From: Apostichopus japonicus
Taxonomy: Eukaryota > Echinodermata > Holothuroidea > Aspidochirotida > Stichopodidae
Direction: 5' to 3'
DNA: 64,000 bases
Assembly: GCF_037975245.1 (NCBI RefSeq)
Contig: NC_092576.1
Location: 4,542,001-4,606,000, forward strand
Shown here: in pieces, positions 26,035 through 37,937 of the stretch
Numbering within the stretch: the stretch's first letter is position 1
Layout: every line of letters starts with the position of its first letter
Notes under the pieces: generated by a model
Told to the model about the DNA's origin: nothing
The model's database searches: none
The model's input: the letters and a program-made list of their open reading frames with translations, nothing else
Translations under genes and position numbers: made by a program

Positions 26035-27867
26035 CCATTAACGACATGTCTCTACAGTCATGCTCTTTGTATTTTAAGTAACTCTTTATATTTAAATGAG
26101 AGCAGCAGACCACAACAGATCCTTTGTCTAGATATATTCCATCAGATTCACAGAGAAATTCATCAGATTCATGCAGTAAAGGGTATTGTTTATGGGATAT
26201 ACTGCCATAAGGGGTAAGTTAATGTATAAATCCTCATTTTGTAACTTTCATGAGCCAAGACCATGTTAACTTTATGGAGATAATGAAGATAGAAATCTTA
26301 TGGTATGAAGCCACATTGTTCTATTATTTCCTGTTAGGCTTTTATAGCTTAGGCTATGTGCTGAACAATGATTTCCATTCATATCTTAGAGTAATGCCCA
26401 TGATCATGGTGCTTAAGAGGAAGGTTTTATACCCATATGAGCCATTTTTAGAAGAATGGACTGTACTTTTATTAGTCTTTTGAAGCCAGAGATGTCCAGG
26501 AGTATCAACCTTAAATTACCAGTATCAACTAATGTTTGGAATTGATTGTATTCCGTAGTTCGTGACTCTATGAGAGACATTATCCAACTGTTTATGTTTG
26601 AGGAAATATTATTAGTATCTGTGTATTGTAATTATGTAACTTCAAGGGTTATTCCCACATAACGGATTGATAAGGTTACTTCCAAAGGGACACTTAGGAA
26701 TCAGTTATGAAGGATAGTTTATCTTTTATTGTTTGAATATTCTGTCTGGCCAATGCAGAATAAGAGGATATGCATAGTTTCTGATTTTAGTGGACTGCTA
26801 TTTTAGAATTGTATGTTGATTTATTGCCGTTTGCACATTCTTTTTACAATATTAGTGTTGGTAAGATTTTGCATCTATAGGGAGGTAACTGCATAAATAA
26901 CCTGTTTGATAAATGAATATTTTTGTGTCAAGTTACTAAATGCAACGTACAGCTATTATATTTCCACAGGGTAATTAGCTTTGTATATTGTACGAGAAAT
27001 AAAAGAAACCTGACAACCAACAGAGATGTTTTCAGTATATCATTTGACATCCTCACAAAACAATGCATTCGTAGCACAAGTTTCAATTATAGTTCGAAAA
27101 ATGTAATGACATAATAGTTTTAGTTCCGACACTTCACCAAGTGCTCTCCCATACAAACGGCTGTGATATGAATAGTGTTCTTCTGTAGTACCGAGTGTTA
27201 TTGATGAATAAAGTATTGAACGTTGAGCAAACCATAGATCATTCTTTTATTACTTGACAAATAACACTCTTGACACTGACGATATGACATTTAAGAACAA
27301 GGTTTGATATAGAACTTTGTACAGATTGTGTTTATTTTATCTCTTAGAAAGCTATGGGTAGGACGTACGTGGCACTAAAAACGACGTATATCGGCTAGAG
27401 GTTTGCCGAGGTTTCGTTTGTATTATCAAATAACATTGTGTTCCCATTTTCATTACGCGATTGTTCAAGTGATTTCTGATTCTCTTGGATTAATTCAATA
27501 TCATCATCGCTCAGTAGAATGTGTGAATGCCTATTTATGTCGAGATAAACGTAGTAACAGTAAGTTTCACTACCAACTTAATGATTTATAGACCCGTAGA
27601 AATGCTAATGTTCGTAAAGGCAGTCTTATGTCACGAAAATAATACAGCTATAAGGTGTCTCTTTCACTTTTATGGTGATATCAGTATCTAGCAGATAATA
27701 AATGACACAGGGTAGCTTTTATAAGCTTTAATATAAATTTAGTCTTGTAGTTACACTTTTATTGGCGCCAGAAATGATATTAACTTCATTTTCAATCGAC
27801 GGCAGCTGTTTAACGTTACATTATTTTATTGTTTCTTTCTTTCGTTTTAAGTAACAGCATCGTAAGA
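26035..27867. other. Intergenic / upstream region of the NHL gene
   Basis: No coding exon could be supported. The short ORFs present have no recognisable similarity. A 5' UTR exon and promoter of the NHL gene probably lie here. A probable acceptor precedes TAACAGCATCG near 27850. Confidence 0.4.
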
Positions 27868-30800
27868 ATGAATGATACCGATAATGCTCTCAGCGGTCCT
27901 AGACCTGGACCAAAGTGCGAAATCAGTTTGTAAGTTTTTTCTTAAACACCAAAATCATGCTAAGCCAGCTGTTGAGGGTTACTGTTTTAAATGATTACTT
28001 CAGTGAGATAAGTTTAGCCCATCTGCTAACATATGGGATTCACGATTTCCCAATCGAGTTGGTATTCCTCAATTTTTATAACATGCATGGGAACATTAAT
28101 TCACAAGAAATACACTTTTGAAACTTAACCATATATTTAATATTAAAGTTAACCACAAGGTACTTTTCAGTTGAATAAATCGGTTGATTTTTCTCTTCTT
28201 GTTTTCCTTGGTCTCTATTATGCGAAATGAAGTTTTTATTCAATGTTTTAATGATCCTCAATCCATTTTGACAGGAAGCGCATTGGAGGAATGCTAGCTG
28301 CACTGGTAGGTATTGTTACACAGATATCGAGCTTACACAGGTACTATGAAAAGCTACTGGACCCGAACGACAGACTACTTAACGAAATTGACTTGCTGCA
28401 TCACAGAATAAAAGCGAGGGACATACGTCACGAACTGTTAAAGAACTGCGACCGTATTCAATCAATGGATGAAATGACCGTAGACGTAAATATGCCACCA
28501 TCAGGTAATCTGTATGAAATGTGTTATCATGCTAGGGAAGGGAGCATAAACAATACAATTAGAGCTACTAGTAATTAAGTCCTTTAAAAACTACTCAACG
28601 GAAAACAATTGACAAAGTTGTTGACGATATAACAACCGCATGGCTTTTAACGTTTCCCACGAAGCCGATTTTATTGTCAAAGGCTGAGAGTGTATAAGCA
28701 TGTGGACACTTGCATTCAAATTTGGATGGAATAAATACCTTGGGAAATTCTCTCTCCTTGATTAATCTCCATCTGGTGGAAGTAAAATACGGCCGCTTAA
28801 CATCACAACGTTCTACAAAATGCTAGGCAAACATTTGACTAAACACTGGATACGTACTTATCTAACCAATTAATAAAGGGTAAGGCTAATTAAGACAAGT
28901 AATTAAAAATTGGTTACACTGTCGCATGCAATTTTACTCGTTTAGAAGCAACTCGTTACCGGAATTTTAGCTGGAAACCGACGTATCCAATGTTTGGTCA
29001 ATTATTTGCAAAACAATTTTAGAGTGTATGACAAAAGATCCCTTCTGAAACACCAACTGACAGGAATATTGTTAAATTTGCATGATCGATTATTTAATTG
29101 ATCGAATCTTGATTAGTTGATTGAATGATCAATTCATTTATCACATTCATTTCGTCATTCACTCAATCATTGATTTATTAATTTATTTAATTTTTCTCTA
29201 TTCCTGTAGACCTGCAAGCAGCCATTCAGGCAGAAAGCGACGTTATGAGGAAGATTTCAGAATTAGAAAAGTACAAGAAGCTTAGCTGGTGGAATTTTGT
29301 TAAGCGACTGGAGCTGACACAATCAATTGAAGTACTAAAGCAATCACTTGACGAAGCACGGAAACTGGTTGAGAGAGAAGCAGAGACTTGTGGTCAACGT
29401 AAGGTGAGTACGTCTTGTAAAGCGCTTTTTTTCGTTCTTTTTTTTGCAGTTAATCATCATATTTTTTTAACAAATTGGTAAACTGTAATCGAAATCATTA
29501 CTCAAAGTAAGATTATATCTGATCAAGTTAACACAGTCCTCTAGATTTTTTTCCCGCCAAGGGAATTTTAGCCAGTTGTGTTGACCTTTAAGCATATTCA
29601 CATTGCTTGTACTTACTGTAATTACCAAGTACCTTTATCCCTGAACAATACGTTTGTTGGGCTCAGTGAACAGATGATTGGCACACATGCGAAATACGTC
29701 AATAATTGTCATTGTGGTTTAATTATTCATCACAAGAAGTACACAGTTCATGTAATTGCTTGCCGGACACCGCAGGTTGTCCATATCTTGGTGGAGAAGA
29801 AAGTAATCCGTCTTGGCACACACATTGTGACTGTTTATATCAGAGCCAGCCTACAAAGGATCTTTGTTGAATTTGAAAATTGATAATTAAAATGTAGCTT
29901 AACTATTAAATGCCTGTTTTATTTTCCTTGTATAGTGATTGTTTTGATATTTTTAATGGTTAGCACAGCTGACAAAATTCTCCGCTGAATTGCCATGATG
30001 ATGTCATGCACTTTGCTTTTGCCAGATGCATTAACCATTTATTACCAACATTGAAATAAGCACATTCTCGCCATGCAATACTCTGGGAATGTGTGATTGA
30101 CCTAATGACATGCAGACAAGTTCTTTTGTAAATAAATCTACGGAATAGTCCTTTGTTAGCATACTAAATGTATGTCAATGAAACAACCGATGACGTAGCA
30201 GCTGCATCGGATCAATCGCACTCCTAAGATCCGCATGTCTGCATAAAAGTTAAATATCAAAGAATTAAACGCATCATCCCTCAAAACCTAGTGAAATTAC
30301 GCACGTCGATGATTGTGGGTTAATTCGTTGATTCAAATATAGCATTACGTAACGTTATAAATTATTTGTTATTAATATTTTTATTTATTAATACCATCGT
30401 CACATTTTACAGACGAAAAAAAATTCTCGGAGCTAGTAACGTTGTTAGCAGTCACGTGGTAATTGATATATTTATTTTTATTCTTCAGCTTCAAAATCTA
30501 CCGAAGGCAAAGAAAAGAAGTTCTGCAATAACAGGTAAATAGTTGTTATACAGGCAAAAAGGATCATTTTCAATTGATGTGGAACTGAGAGTAAAACACT
30601 TGCACAACTTATATCTTTGATGGCAACTGTATTCCACCATCAATTGCTAACAAATTGAAAACAGTATTCAAACATATGAGCAACTCGTGGGACTCTTTAA
30701 GAAAATCTTGGTGGTGTAAAAAAAAAAACCGAAGCAAACTTTTGTTTACGTATATTAATTCAAACACATAGTTAAGATAAATAATTATGAACTCGTCAAT

Positions 30801-31863
30801 TATATAATTCCCTGCCAATGTATCATCAACTTGTAACTAGAAAACAACATCATAAGATCCCAGCTTTGTGTCGTTTCCAAATGGTCAAGTTATTATTTCT
30901 GGCTGTTAATGGTGTTGGAAAATGCAAATCTATATATCCATGCACACATAATCATATTCATTTTCTTTCATTGGCACTGCAGATGAGGGACACAAGTGCT
31001 CAGAAAGTATTCGACATGGCACTCAATTTAGATTTGCCAAACCACCAACATGCACAGAAATATCAGGTATTAACCAGCCACACGACGTGCTAACGTTTCA
31101 GAATGAAATTTTCGTATTGATGGACGATGGTATCAAGGCATATAACATGGAAGGAACAGAGGTAAAGGTTTACCAAAAGGAAGGCTTCAGGCCATTTGCT
31201 GCCGTTTTTCTTGACAAGAAATTATATGTAACAGACAAGTCTTGTGGATGCGTGGCGATGTTTGATCAATCTTTGAATTACATTGACAGTTTCGGTGAAT
31301 CACATATGACCAGTCCTGCTGGTATATCGTCTTGTCCGGAATCAAGTTGTATCTATGTCTTGACTGGCCGAGAGCAAAGCTCAGCGGCTGTAGCAATGTT
31401 TGAAAGGGATGGCACGTACATTCGTCAGTTTCGTCACAAAGATCTGCACGATCCTTGGTACATTAAAAGAAATCACAACAGCAACGAGCTTTTGGTTTCA
31501 GATTTTGCTCGAAACGCAATTGAGATTTATTCAACTAATCTAACAGAACGAAACACTGTTATTAAGTTAGACGTACCTGGGAGATCCGACGTACAGTGTA
31601 GGGGAATAGATGTAGATGATGAAGGGAATGTTTACGTTGCCCTTAGAGCCAAAGGTTATGTTGATCAGTATGAAATCATCGTAAAATATAATCCTCACAA
31701 GAAGCAAATGTATATTCTTGAAGAAAGTCCAGTTGGTGGTTTCTTCAGTAGAAGTAAACGTTTGAACTTTGTTCGGGGATTACACTTCTACCGTTCCGGT
31801 GGAGAGGCATTTCTTATGATTGTTGATCCGGGTAATAATCGTGTGATGATTAAACCAGTTTAA
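27868..31863 (+). CDS. Coiled-coil / NHL-type beta-propeller protein (TRIM-NHL-like, no RING or B-box), 470 aa
   Basis: Exons are 27868-27929, 28275-28504, 29210-29403, 30489-30534 and 30983-31863. Splice sites are consensus and phases are consistent (62+230+194+46+881 = 1413 nt). The N-terminal residues MNDTDNALSGPRPGPKCEIS lead into a long helical, charged region (about 22-175) that looks like a coiled coil. Residues about 205-470 are a repeat-built beta-propeller; visible blades include EIFVLMDDGIKAYNMEGTEV, KLYVTDKSCGCVAMFD, NELLVSDFARNAIEIYS, GNVYVALRAKGYVDQ and FLMIVDPGNNRVMI. This is the coiled-coil plus NHL layout of TRIM2/3/56/71-like proteins. A RING or B-box upstream of residue 1 is not visible. 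The ATG lies just after a probable acceptor at about 27850, so a non-coding first exon is likely, but a missed upstream coding exon cannot be excluded. The exact family member is not assigned. Confidence 0.85.
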
Positions 31864-33349
31864 AGAGATAATCCAGTGTCAGAATCTGAAATCTTATAAC
31901 AAAAGTTGTAAGACATGTTCTGCATTTTCGGTCAAAACCACCTGCATTTTGATTTATTACACAGATTTATTTCTCAAATCAATTGGTGATATTTTGTATA
32001 TTTTGCAACTGGCAACAAATTGGAAGTGATGAAACGATGACATCATACCAGCAATGCATATGTAAATGACTTTGTTTTTGTTTTTCTTTAAAATATTTTA
32101 CTCACTTATATACTTCATGATAGTCGACGCATGTATATAATGTTTCTACAAAAGGTTGCCTTTACAAGAAACTCCAACAATAACAAGTTTTTTCACAGCT
32201 ATATATTATGTACAAACATTTAAAATGTACCTTATGTCTTGGATAAATCAACAAGAAGATAACATAAGTAGCAGTCTCAGAATCAAGTTTTTAAATCAAA
32301 TTTGCCATGATGACATCACAGAACATCTTCTTTGATCGATCCAATAAGTCTAGAAGAATTGAATGTTAAGTCACTGATTGCAGTCATATTAGGTTACAGT
32401 TCAACAAGGATTTCTCGATTTAGGGACAAGATACTGACACGTGGTTTCCATCTGACAGTGTGAACTATCATATGCGATATGTGTAGATGAATTTATTCTT
32501 ACACCGAGTCGCATAGTTTAAAATATAGCTACGAATGCTAACAACCTAACGAATATTTGTCTTGACAAAAAAATCATTGATGAAAAGAGAACCATCACTT
32601 TATATTCTAAGAATGTCCAAAAACAGTATGGATGATAAAAAGATGAATATCTCTTTTACAAGATGCACACAAAAACTCTCATTTTTGCATAGATCTCTGA
32701 TGTGAAGAATTACTCCAATCTTTAGTCCGTTTACGAGATATCCTACTTTAGAAGTCGTGTCTGGGAACTGTAATTATTTAAATCTGTGATATCATATAAT
32801 GAACTATAATCTGAAACATTTTTACTTTTTCTAGCTATGACATTCTCTATTCATATTTTCTCGGTAAAATGTCAAAAGCGTTGACACTGAAACCAACGGC
32901 ATCAATAGCTCCTATGTGGAGTTTAAACAGTTTATATTCGACAATTACAATACATCCATTGCAGACAACTATATATTGTACAAAATAATAAAGAAAATAC
33001 TCATCAAATATGAAGAACGTGCATGTGACTCAATGACGTCATGTATTTCTGGACTTGATCAAGTCTTCAAACTTCATGAATGGATGAAAGTTTAAGTCTG
33101 TTACATCAAGCAAACGACAAGTCTTGTATTATTAGCTATGTACATGCAGAATGGTTCAGTTATCTCCATTTCTGTGGTCAATAATGGTGACTGGGGTCAC
33201 TTTGTGTCCCGTTAAGGGAAAACAAAACGTTAAATTAACAAGACATTTAATCTATAAATATGAGAGCAGCGCCGCTTCGCATGATGAATGAGCTAGATCT
33301 TACAATGTAATATACTTATATTTAAAAAGTGTCTACATGTCATTCATTC
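31864..33349. other. 3' flank of the NHL gene
   Basis: AT-rich sequence without coding exons. Scattered segments (near 31990-32060 and 33030-33070) resemble a diverged dispersed repeat with GATGACATCAT and TGGCAAC motifs. Similar segments occur near 13900, 29990, 48910 and 61200. Confidence 0.4.
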
Positions 33350-34566
33350 CATGGGCGGCGATCCTGGGGGGGATGGGGGGGATATATCCCCCCCATGAAA
33401 ATGGGTGGAGGGGATGTAACACACCATATCCCCCCCACCAAATGCCAGGAATAAGAATATTTTCATGCCTTCATTTATGCATCATCGTGAATGTACGGCT
33501 CTTTTTTAGCTTCATTTCTCGCCTACCATAAACGCAGTGCGATCTTTTCAAATAAACCGTCTTTATAAAGCAAGAATAGTTGACTGTAGGCTTCATTGGC
33601 CCTATAACAACAAAATGTATTATTGCGCACACGGTATTGATAAAGTACATATATGCACCCTCATAGTATTCATATAGGCCCTATAGTAGGCCTACACACG
33701 TACATGTTCCCTCGAACAGCTGAGAATCTCATGTTACCAGGGTAATGCTTAATTAGGGGCGTCGGAGCGGTTCGCCGGACCAATATTCTCGGCGCAAAAA
33801 AAAGGAGAAAAAAAGTAGCACTAAGAAGAAAAAAAAGGCAAAAAATAAAGAACCAAAATGAAACATACTTCAAAATGTGTTTCAGAAGATTAATCGGGTA
33901 CAAAAACAGACAAGGGAGAATTCACATAAGAAAAGCTCGGAAAGTGCCATTTCCTGCAATCTGGGAGGCATTTTTTCAAAATTTTCTCCATTACGCTACG
34001 CGCCAACCAATGGTGGCGCGTAGCGTAGTTTGACCTTCCAAACGTCCCCCCCCCCCCGATAATTATGGTAGATGGCCACACTCTGATCTTCCGTACCAAT
34101 CAAAAATAGCTTCCGACGCCCCTGTTAATACACATACGTTTCACCTGGATGCCCTAGCAATCGGTACCTAGGAATGTAACTATTGTAATTGTGTATTGCA
34201 TGTGTATAGGCCTATAATAGCCTGCATGAGGCCATTTTCTTCATCGAATAATATAAAGAGCTCTCGAACATTCTAACGTAGCGCCTGAAACAAGATTGAC
34301 AGGGGCAATTTTCCCAAAATAACACCCGAAATTAAAAAAAAAGTATTTTGGATCCTGATTATGAGATATTTCGGACATGATATCCCTATTTTACAGTTGG
34401 GTATATGCCGCATGGAAACCTCGGCAAGTGCCGTTTCCGGCCACCTAGAGGGTTTGTAAATCCCAAAATTTTCTTGTACGCTTCGCGCCAACCAATGGTG
34501 GCGCTACGCTTAGATAGTCAACAAGGTCATATCCCCCCCACTCAGAAGTACGGATCGCCGCCCATG
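33350..34566. mobile_element. hAT-like element copy 1, perfect 15-bp TIRs
   Basis: The termini CATGGGCGGCGATCC and its exact reverse complement bound a 1217-bp element. It is flanked by ATTCATTC on both sides (33342-33349 and 34567-34574), although an ATTC microsatellite adjoins the right side. It contains an inner inverted-repeat element (33754-34124) and two copies of the core module (about 33935-34030 and 34411-34520). Runs of G at the left end and C at the right end follow the termini. No coding capacity is recognised. Confidence 0.85.
33754..34124. mobile_element. Inner inverted-repeat element nested in hAT-like copy 1
   Basis: The ends AGGGGCGTCGGA and TCCGACGCCCCT are inverted, with TTAAT on both sides (33749-33753 and 34125-34129). 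It contains a perfect 14-bp hairpin at 33992-34027 (arms TACGCTACGCGCCA and TGGCGCGTAGCGTA). Confidence 0.6.
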
Positions 34567-34625
34567 ATTCATTCATTCATTTCATTCATTCATTCATTCA
34601 TCCATTCATTTATTCATTCATTATT
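34567..34625. repeat. ATTC microsatellite
   Basis: Tandem ATTC units with minor interruptions directly follow the right end of hAT-like copy 1. Confidence 0.85.
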
Positions 34626-35782
34626 CAATCACGGACCAGGTTGTGTATATGGACGTGTTTTCAAATTTACCTAGCGCACAAGTAGTTAGACTTATTTGTT
34701 AATTGTTCTGATAGTCGAATGCCTTCTCGCTCCTTTATTTGGCTGAGCTAAGAAATCAGGAAATAAAAAAATTGTCACTTATTGTATTTTTACTTGTTTC
34801 TTTCATTCTGCAGTTTTTGTTTTCCTTCATTTTTTGTTTAAAAAAAAACGGCCCGCCGGGTGACTATTAGACGGCGGCCACAACTGTTTGGAGCTCCTGG
34901 AGCGCTTGGTGTGCTTCGAGAATACGAAATTTAGAGGGAAAACTATATAATAGCGGTCTTTTGGATATTGTAGTTTTTATATGCAACTTACGACGGAATG
35001 TTCGATTGTGAATTGCACGCAATTGTGAATTGCACGTGTTATACATGCACTCATAGTGCAGTAGGTAGCTACACACTAGATGTGCAGCACTATGTACGCG
35101 ATAACCCTGCAAAGTTCCCGCTTCAACTGTTGTGTGATGTGCGGTCACCGTTGATGTGCGGTCACCGTTGATTTCAGAAATTCAGAGCATTTATACACTA
35201 AGCTGTGGAGTAACCAGACTTTATCATCGGCGTTGGATGGGGGACTTCAAGTGCGGGGGGGGGGGGGGGTTCGGTCCTTTTGGGTACTTTTGCAATATGA
35301 CCCATTCCCAAACACTTGTAACCATGGTGACGGTACTGTAATTAATGTTCCCTTTACCCAAATTGAACAGTTAATTCCTGAGTTCCAGCCGTTAAATATA
35401 GGGTCCTCTCACAAGGACAATTTGGAAATGAAACACTATTATAGATGTAATTTCCTGGTATCTGACAATCGAGATAAGTACACAAAGAAACGTTTTCTTT
35501 AGTTTCGATGAGTAGGAAAAAGAATCAGTAGGGACCATCAAGAACCTATGGGAGAGAAGGAAATTTAGACCCGGAACATTGCTTAAAGCTTTCTTAAACC
35601 CATTCATGCACTACTCGCAAGTAGGCTACCACTTGCTAGGGCAAACCTGGAAATGGAATCGTGCATTACTATGCAGTGTGACCACTCTGCAAATTCGGAA
35701 TAGGCTAGCCAGTACTTACAAATTATCAAGTTTCCGTCAAAATGGCCAAAATTAGGAAAAATTCGAGTGCATGCATTAAACT
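34626..35782. other. Intergenic region without supported genes
   Basis: It holds a long G-run at 35256-35269 and a short direct repeat GATGTGCGGTCACCGTT near 35136-35170. The 93-codon minus ORF at 34867-35148 has no recognisable features. Confidence 0.4.
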
Positions 35783-37216
35783 CAGTGGCGTCGCCATGAC
35801 GTGGCCTGGGGCACGGGTGGCTTTGAGTGCACGTGCCCCCAACAAAGGGTGCCGCTCCCCCAGATGCGATTTGTTGTGTTAACAAAATACTCAAACAAAA
35901 GTGTTTTTTTTTTACAAAGGACGTCGAAACGTATAATGTTCATTAGTGAAACTTCTTTCCGCCAACCATCACATGCATAACCAGTTGTTTTCTCACTAAC
36001 AAGGTCACAGAGTCCCCGGTGTGAGCCGCTAGTGCTTAAACTTCACCACTACCCTGCATGAATTTTAATTTAAGTTTCAGCACTCTTCTTCACTTTGTAA
36101 ACTTTCACCCAATCCCTCTTGAGATGGAGGGGCTGAAGTATGCTTCCGTTTCAACTATTCAAGCGGAAAACATTTTTTTTTCTCTCTCTCATAATGGATA
36201 ATTACCATATAGCATAAAATTGCACCTTATGACCCTTAATAGTTCAAAACAATATCAAAGCAAAAGGGACAATTTCAAGTTTTTGTATAAACTTCTTATC
36301 CACCTCATATGAAGACATAAGTATCGGACAGACTGTGTTTTCTCTAGCTTGCTCCTTGAGTACCCCGCAGGGCGGATATGTGCGCGTTATAAATGGGACA
36401 AACTAAAACGAATGACAGCGAATGACCGAATGACAATTGACTTTGTACAGGGTAAATTATCATTTGCGAATGACAGCGAATGACAACGAATGACAACGAA
36501 GGACAGTGTTGAGTGGAGATAGAATGATTAACGGAGTGGAGTAAATGCGGTTATTGGTTTTCTGCGCAAAAATGATTTGAGGAAAATCGCATGTTACGTG
36601 GGTGTAGGGTTTTGGTGTAATTTACGGATAGAAACCACAGGGAAAGATTTTGTGTGAGAATGCGCTTGAGTTCTGTGCTTTTTACCTCTGTAGATTTATA
36701 TAGAAAGATAATTGAAGCCGTTTCAAGGTTATAGTATTGTTAGTTTCTAACAATTAATATCGGGAAAATGACGTTAAATTTACTTTTTAAAATCAGACTT
36801 ACAATTTCGCTTACTTAAAGGTGCGTTTTTATCTTGTCCGTACTTTACTATATCTAGATACCCACGAAATCTGAACTGTGATATCCGGTTGAAGAAAATG
36901 TATGTGCTGTCATTATTGTCATTCGTTTTAGTCAACGCATTTTTTTAGTGTGTACAACATATTGTCATTCGTTATGTGTAACGCAATTGTCATTCGTTTT
37001 AGTAACACCCTTATAAATCGTTATTATTATTATTACTTAGACTGAAAAAGGTACGTCAAGTTGCAAAATATAGCTCCAGATCAAGTATTTACCCCCTCCC
37101 CTGAGACCCCTCCCCCAGGACGACATAAACAAATAAACATTGTTCCCCTAATTAAGTGCTGTGCCTCCCCTGTTCCCCACCCCCCCCCCCAAGATTGAAT
37201 GTCTGGCGACGCCACT
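35783..37216. mobile_element. Degraded composite inverted-repeat element
   Basis: The ends CAGTGGCGTCGCCA and TGGCGACGCCACT are a 13-bp perfect inverted repeat. Flanks ATTAAACT and ATTAGACA match at six of eight positions. The interior is heterogeneous and contains the separate element at 36395-37010. Confidence 0.5.
36395..37010. mobile_element. Inverted-repeat element with iterated GAATGACA ends, TSD TTATAAAT
   Basis: The left end GGGACAAACTAAAACGAATG and the right end (reverse complement GGGTGTTACTAAAACGAATG) are inverted. Each end carries several GAATGACA units. Identical TTATAAAT lies at 36387-36394 and 37011-37018. The target looks like a retroposon tail, since an ATT repeat follows at 37019. 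Confidence 0.75.
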
Positions 37217-37937
37217 AATTAGACATGCTTTCAAAATTAAACGTTCCCGTCTCAACGGATGATATTATGCCCATTAATTACACACTAGTAGTGGTCAACA
37301 AGATAATTAGATAACTTGGTCAAGAAATCAAACAAGACTTCATCCATCGTAAACCCAAAACATGAGAATGTTTGAAAAGCGCCTTTACATGTACATGTAT
37401 GTGTACACGCGGAATGTCATGGTCATCCCTAACTATTTGAAGACTGCTAGAACCAAGAGTTACTCCGTAGGCCTGGTAGTTAGCCAAAAAATTACAGAAC
37501 CTTCACATTTATAGTGCAGATATTTGTGTGAAGTTGGTCACACATTCATATGAACGGTCAAACTGATACCTGAAGCTATGGTAGGCTAATAATTAAGCAA
37601 ATAAAGATCAAGGCGAAATAGTTCATTTGAGAAAATTGATCTATTAGTTCTCTGTGACAGGATAGGCTTAGTGTATGCATACCGTTTCCGCGAAAGTAGC
37701 ATACCCCTATACAGTAAGTGTAACTAACTGCATTCACATACAGACTTTGTGACTTGAAATGGCGATATATAGATATTTGAGAAAATTTGAAATGGCGATA
37801 TCATTTCGCCATCAAATTGAAATGGCGATACAGACATTTGAGAAAATTTCATCTCCTTCACGTTTTTAATGTCCTCCCTTCTTCAAACTCTTATCTTTTC
37901 ACAGTTTTTGTAGAAGTGACCCTCTTTCAGTTCCAGA

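Noticed and set aside
34867-35148. 93-codon minus-strand frame
   Set aside because: No recognisable features, and the surroundings are repeat-rich intergenic DNA.
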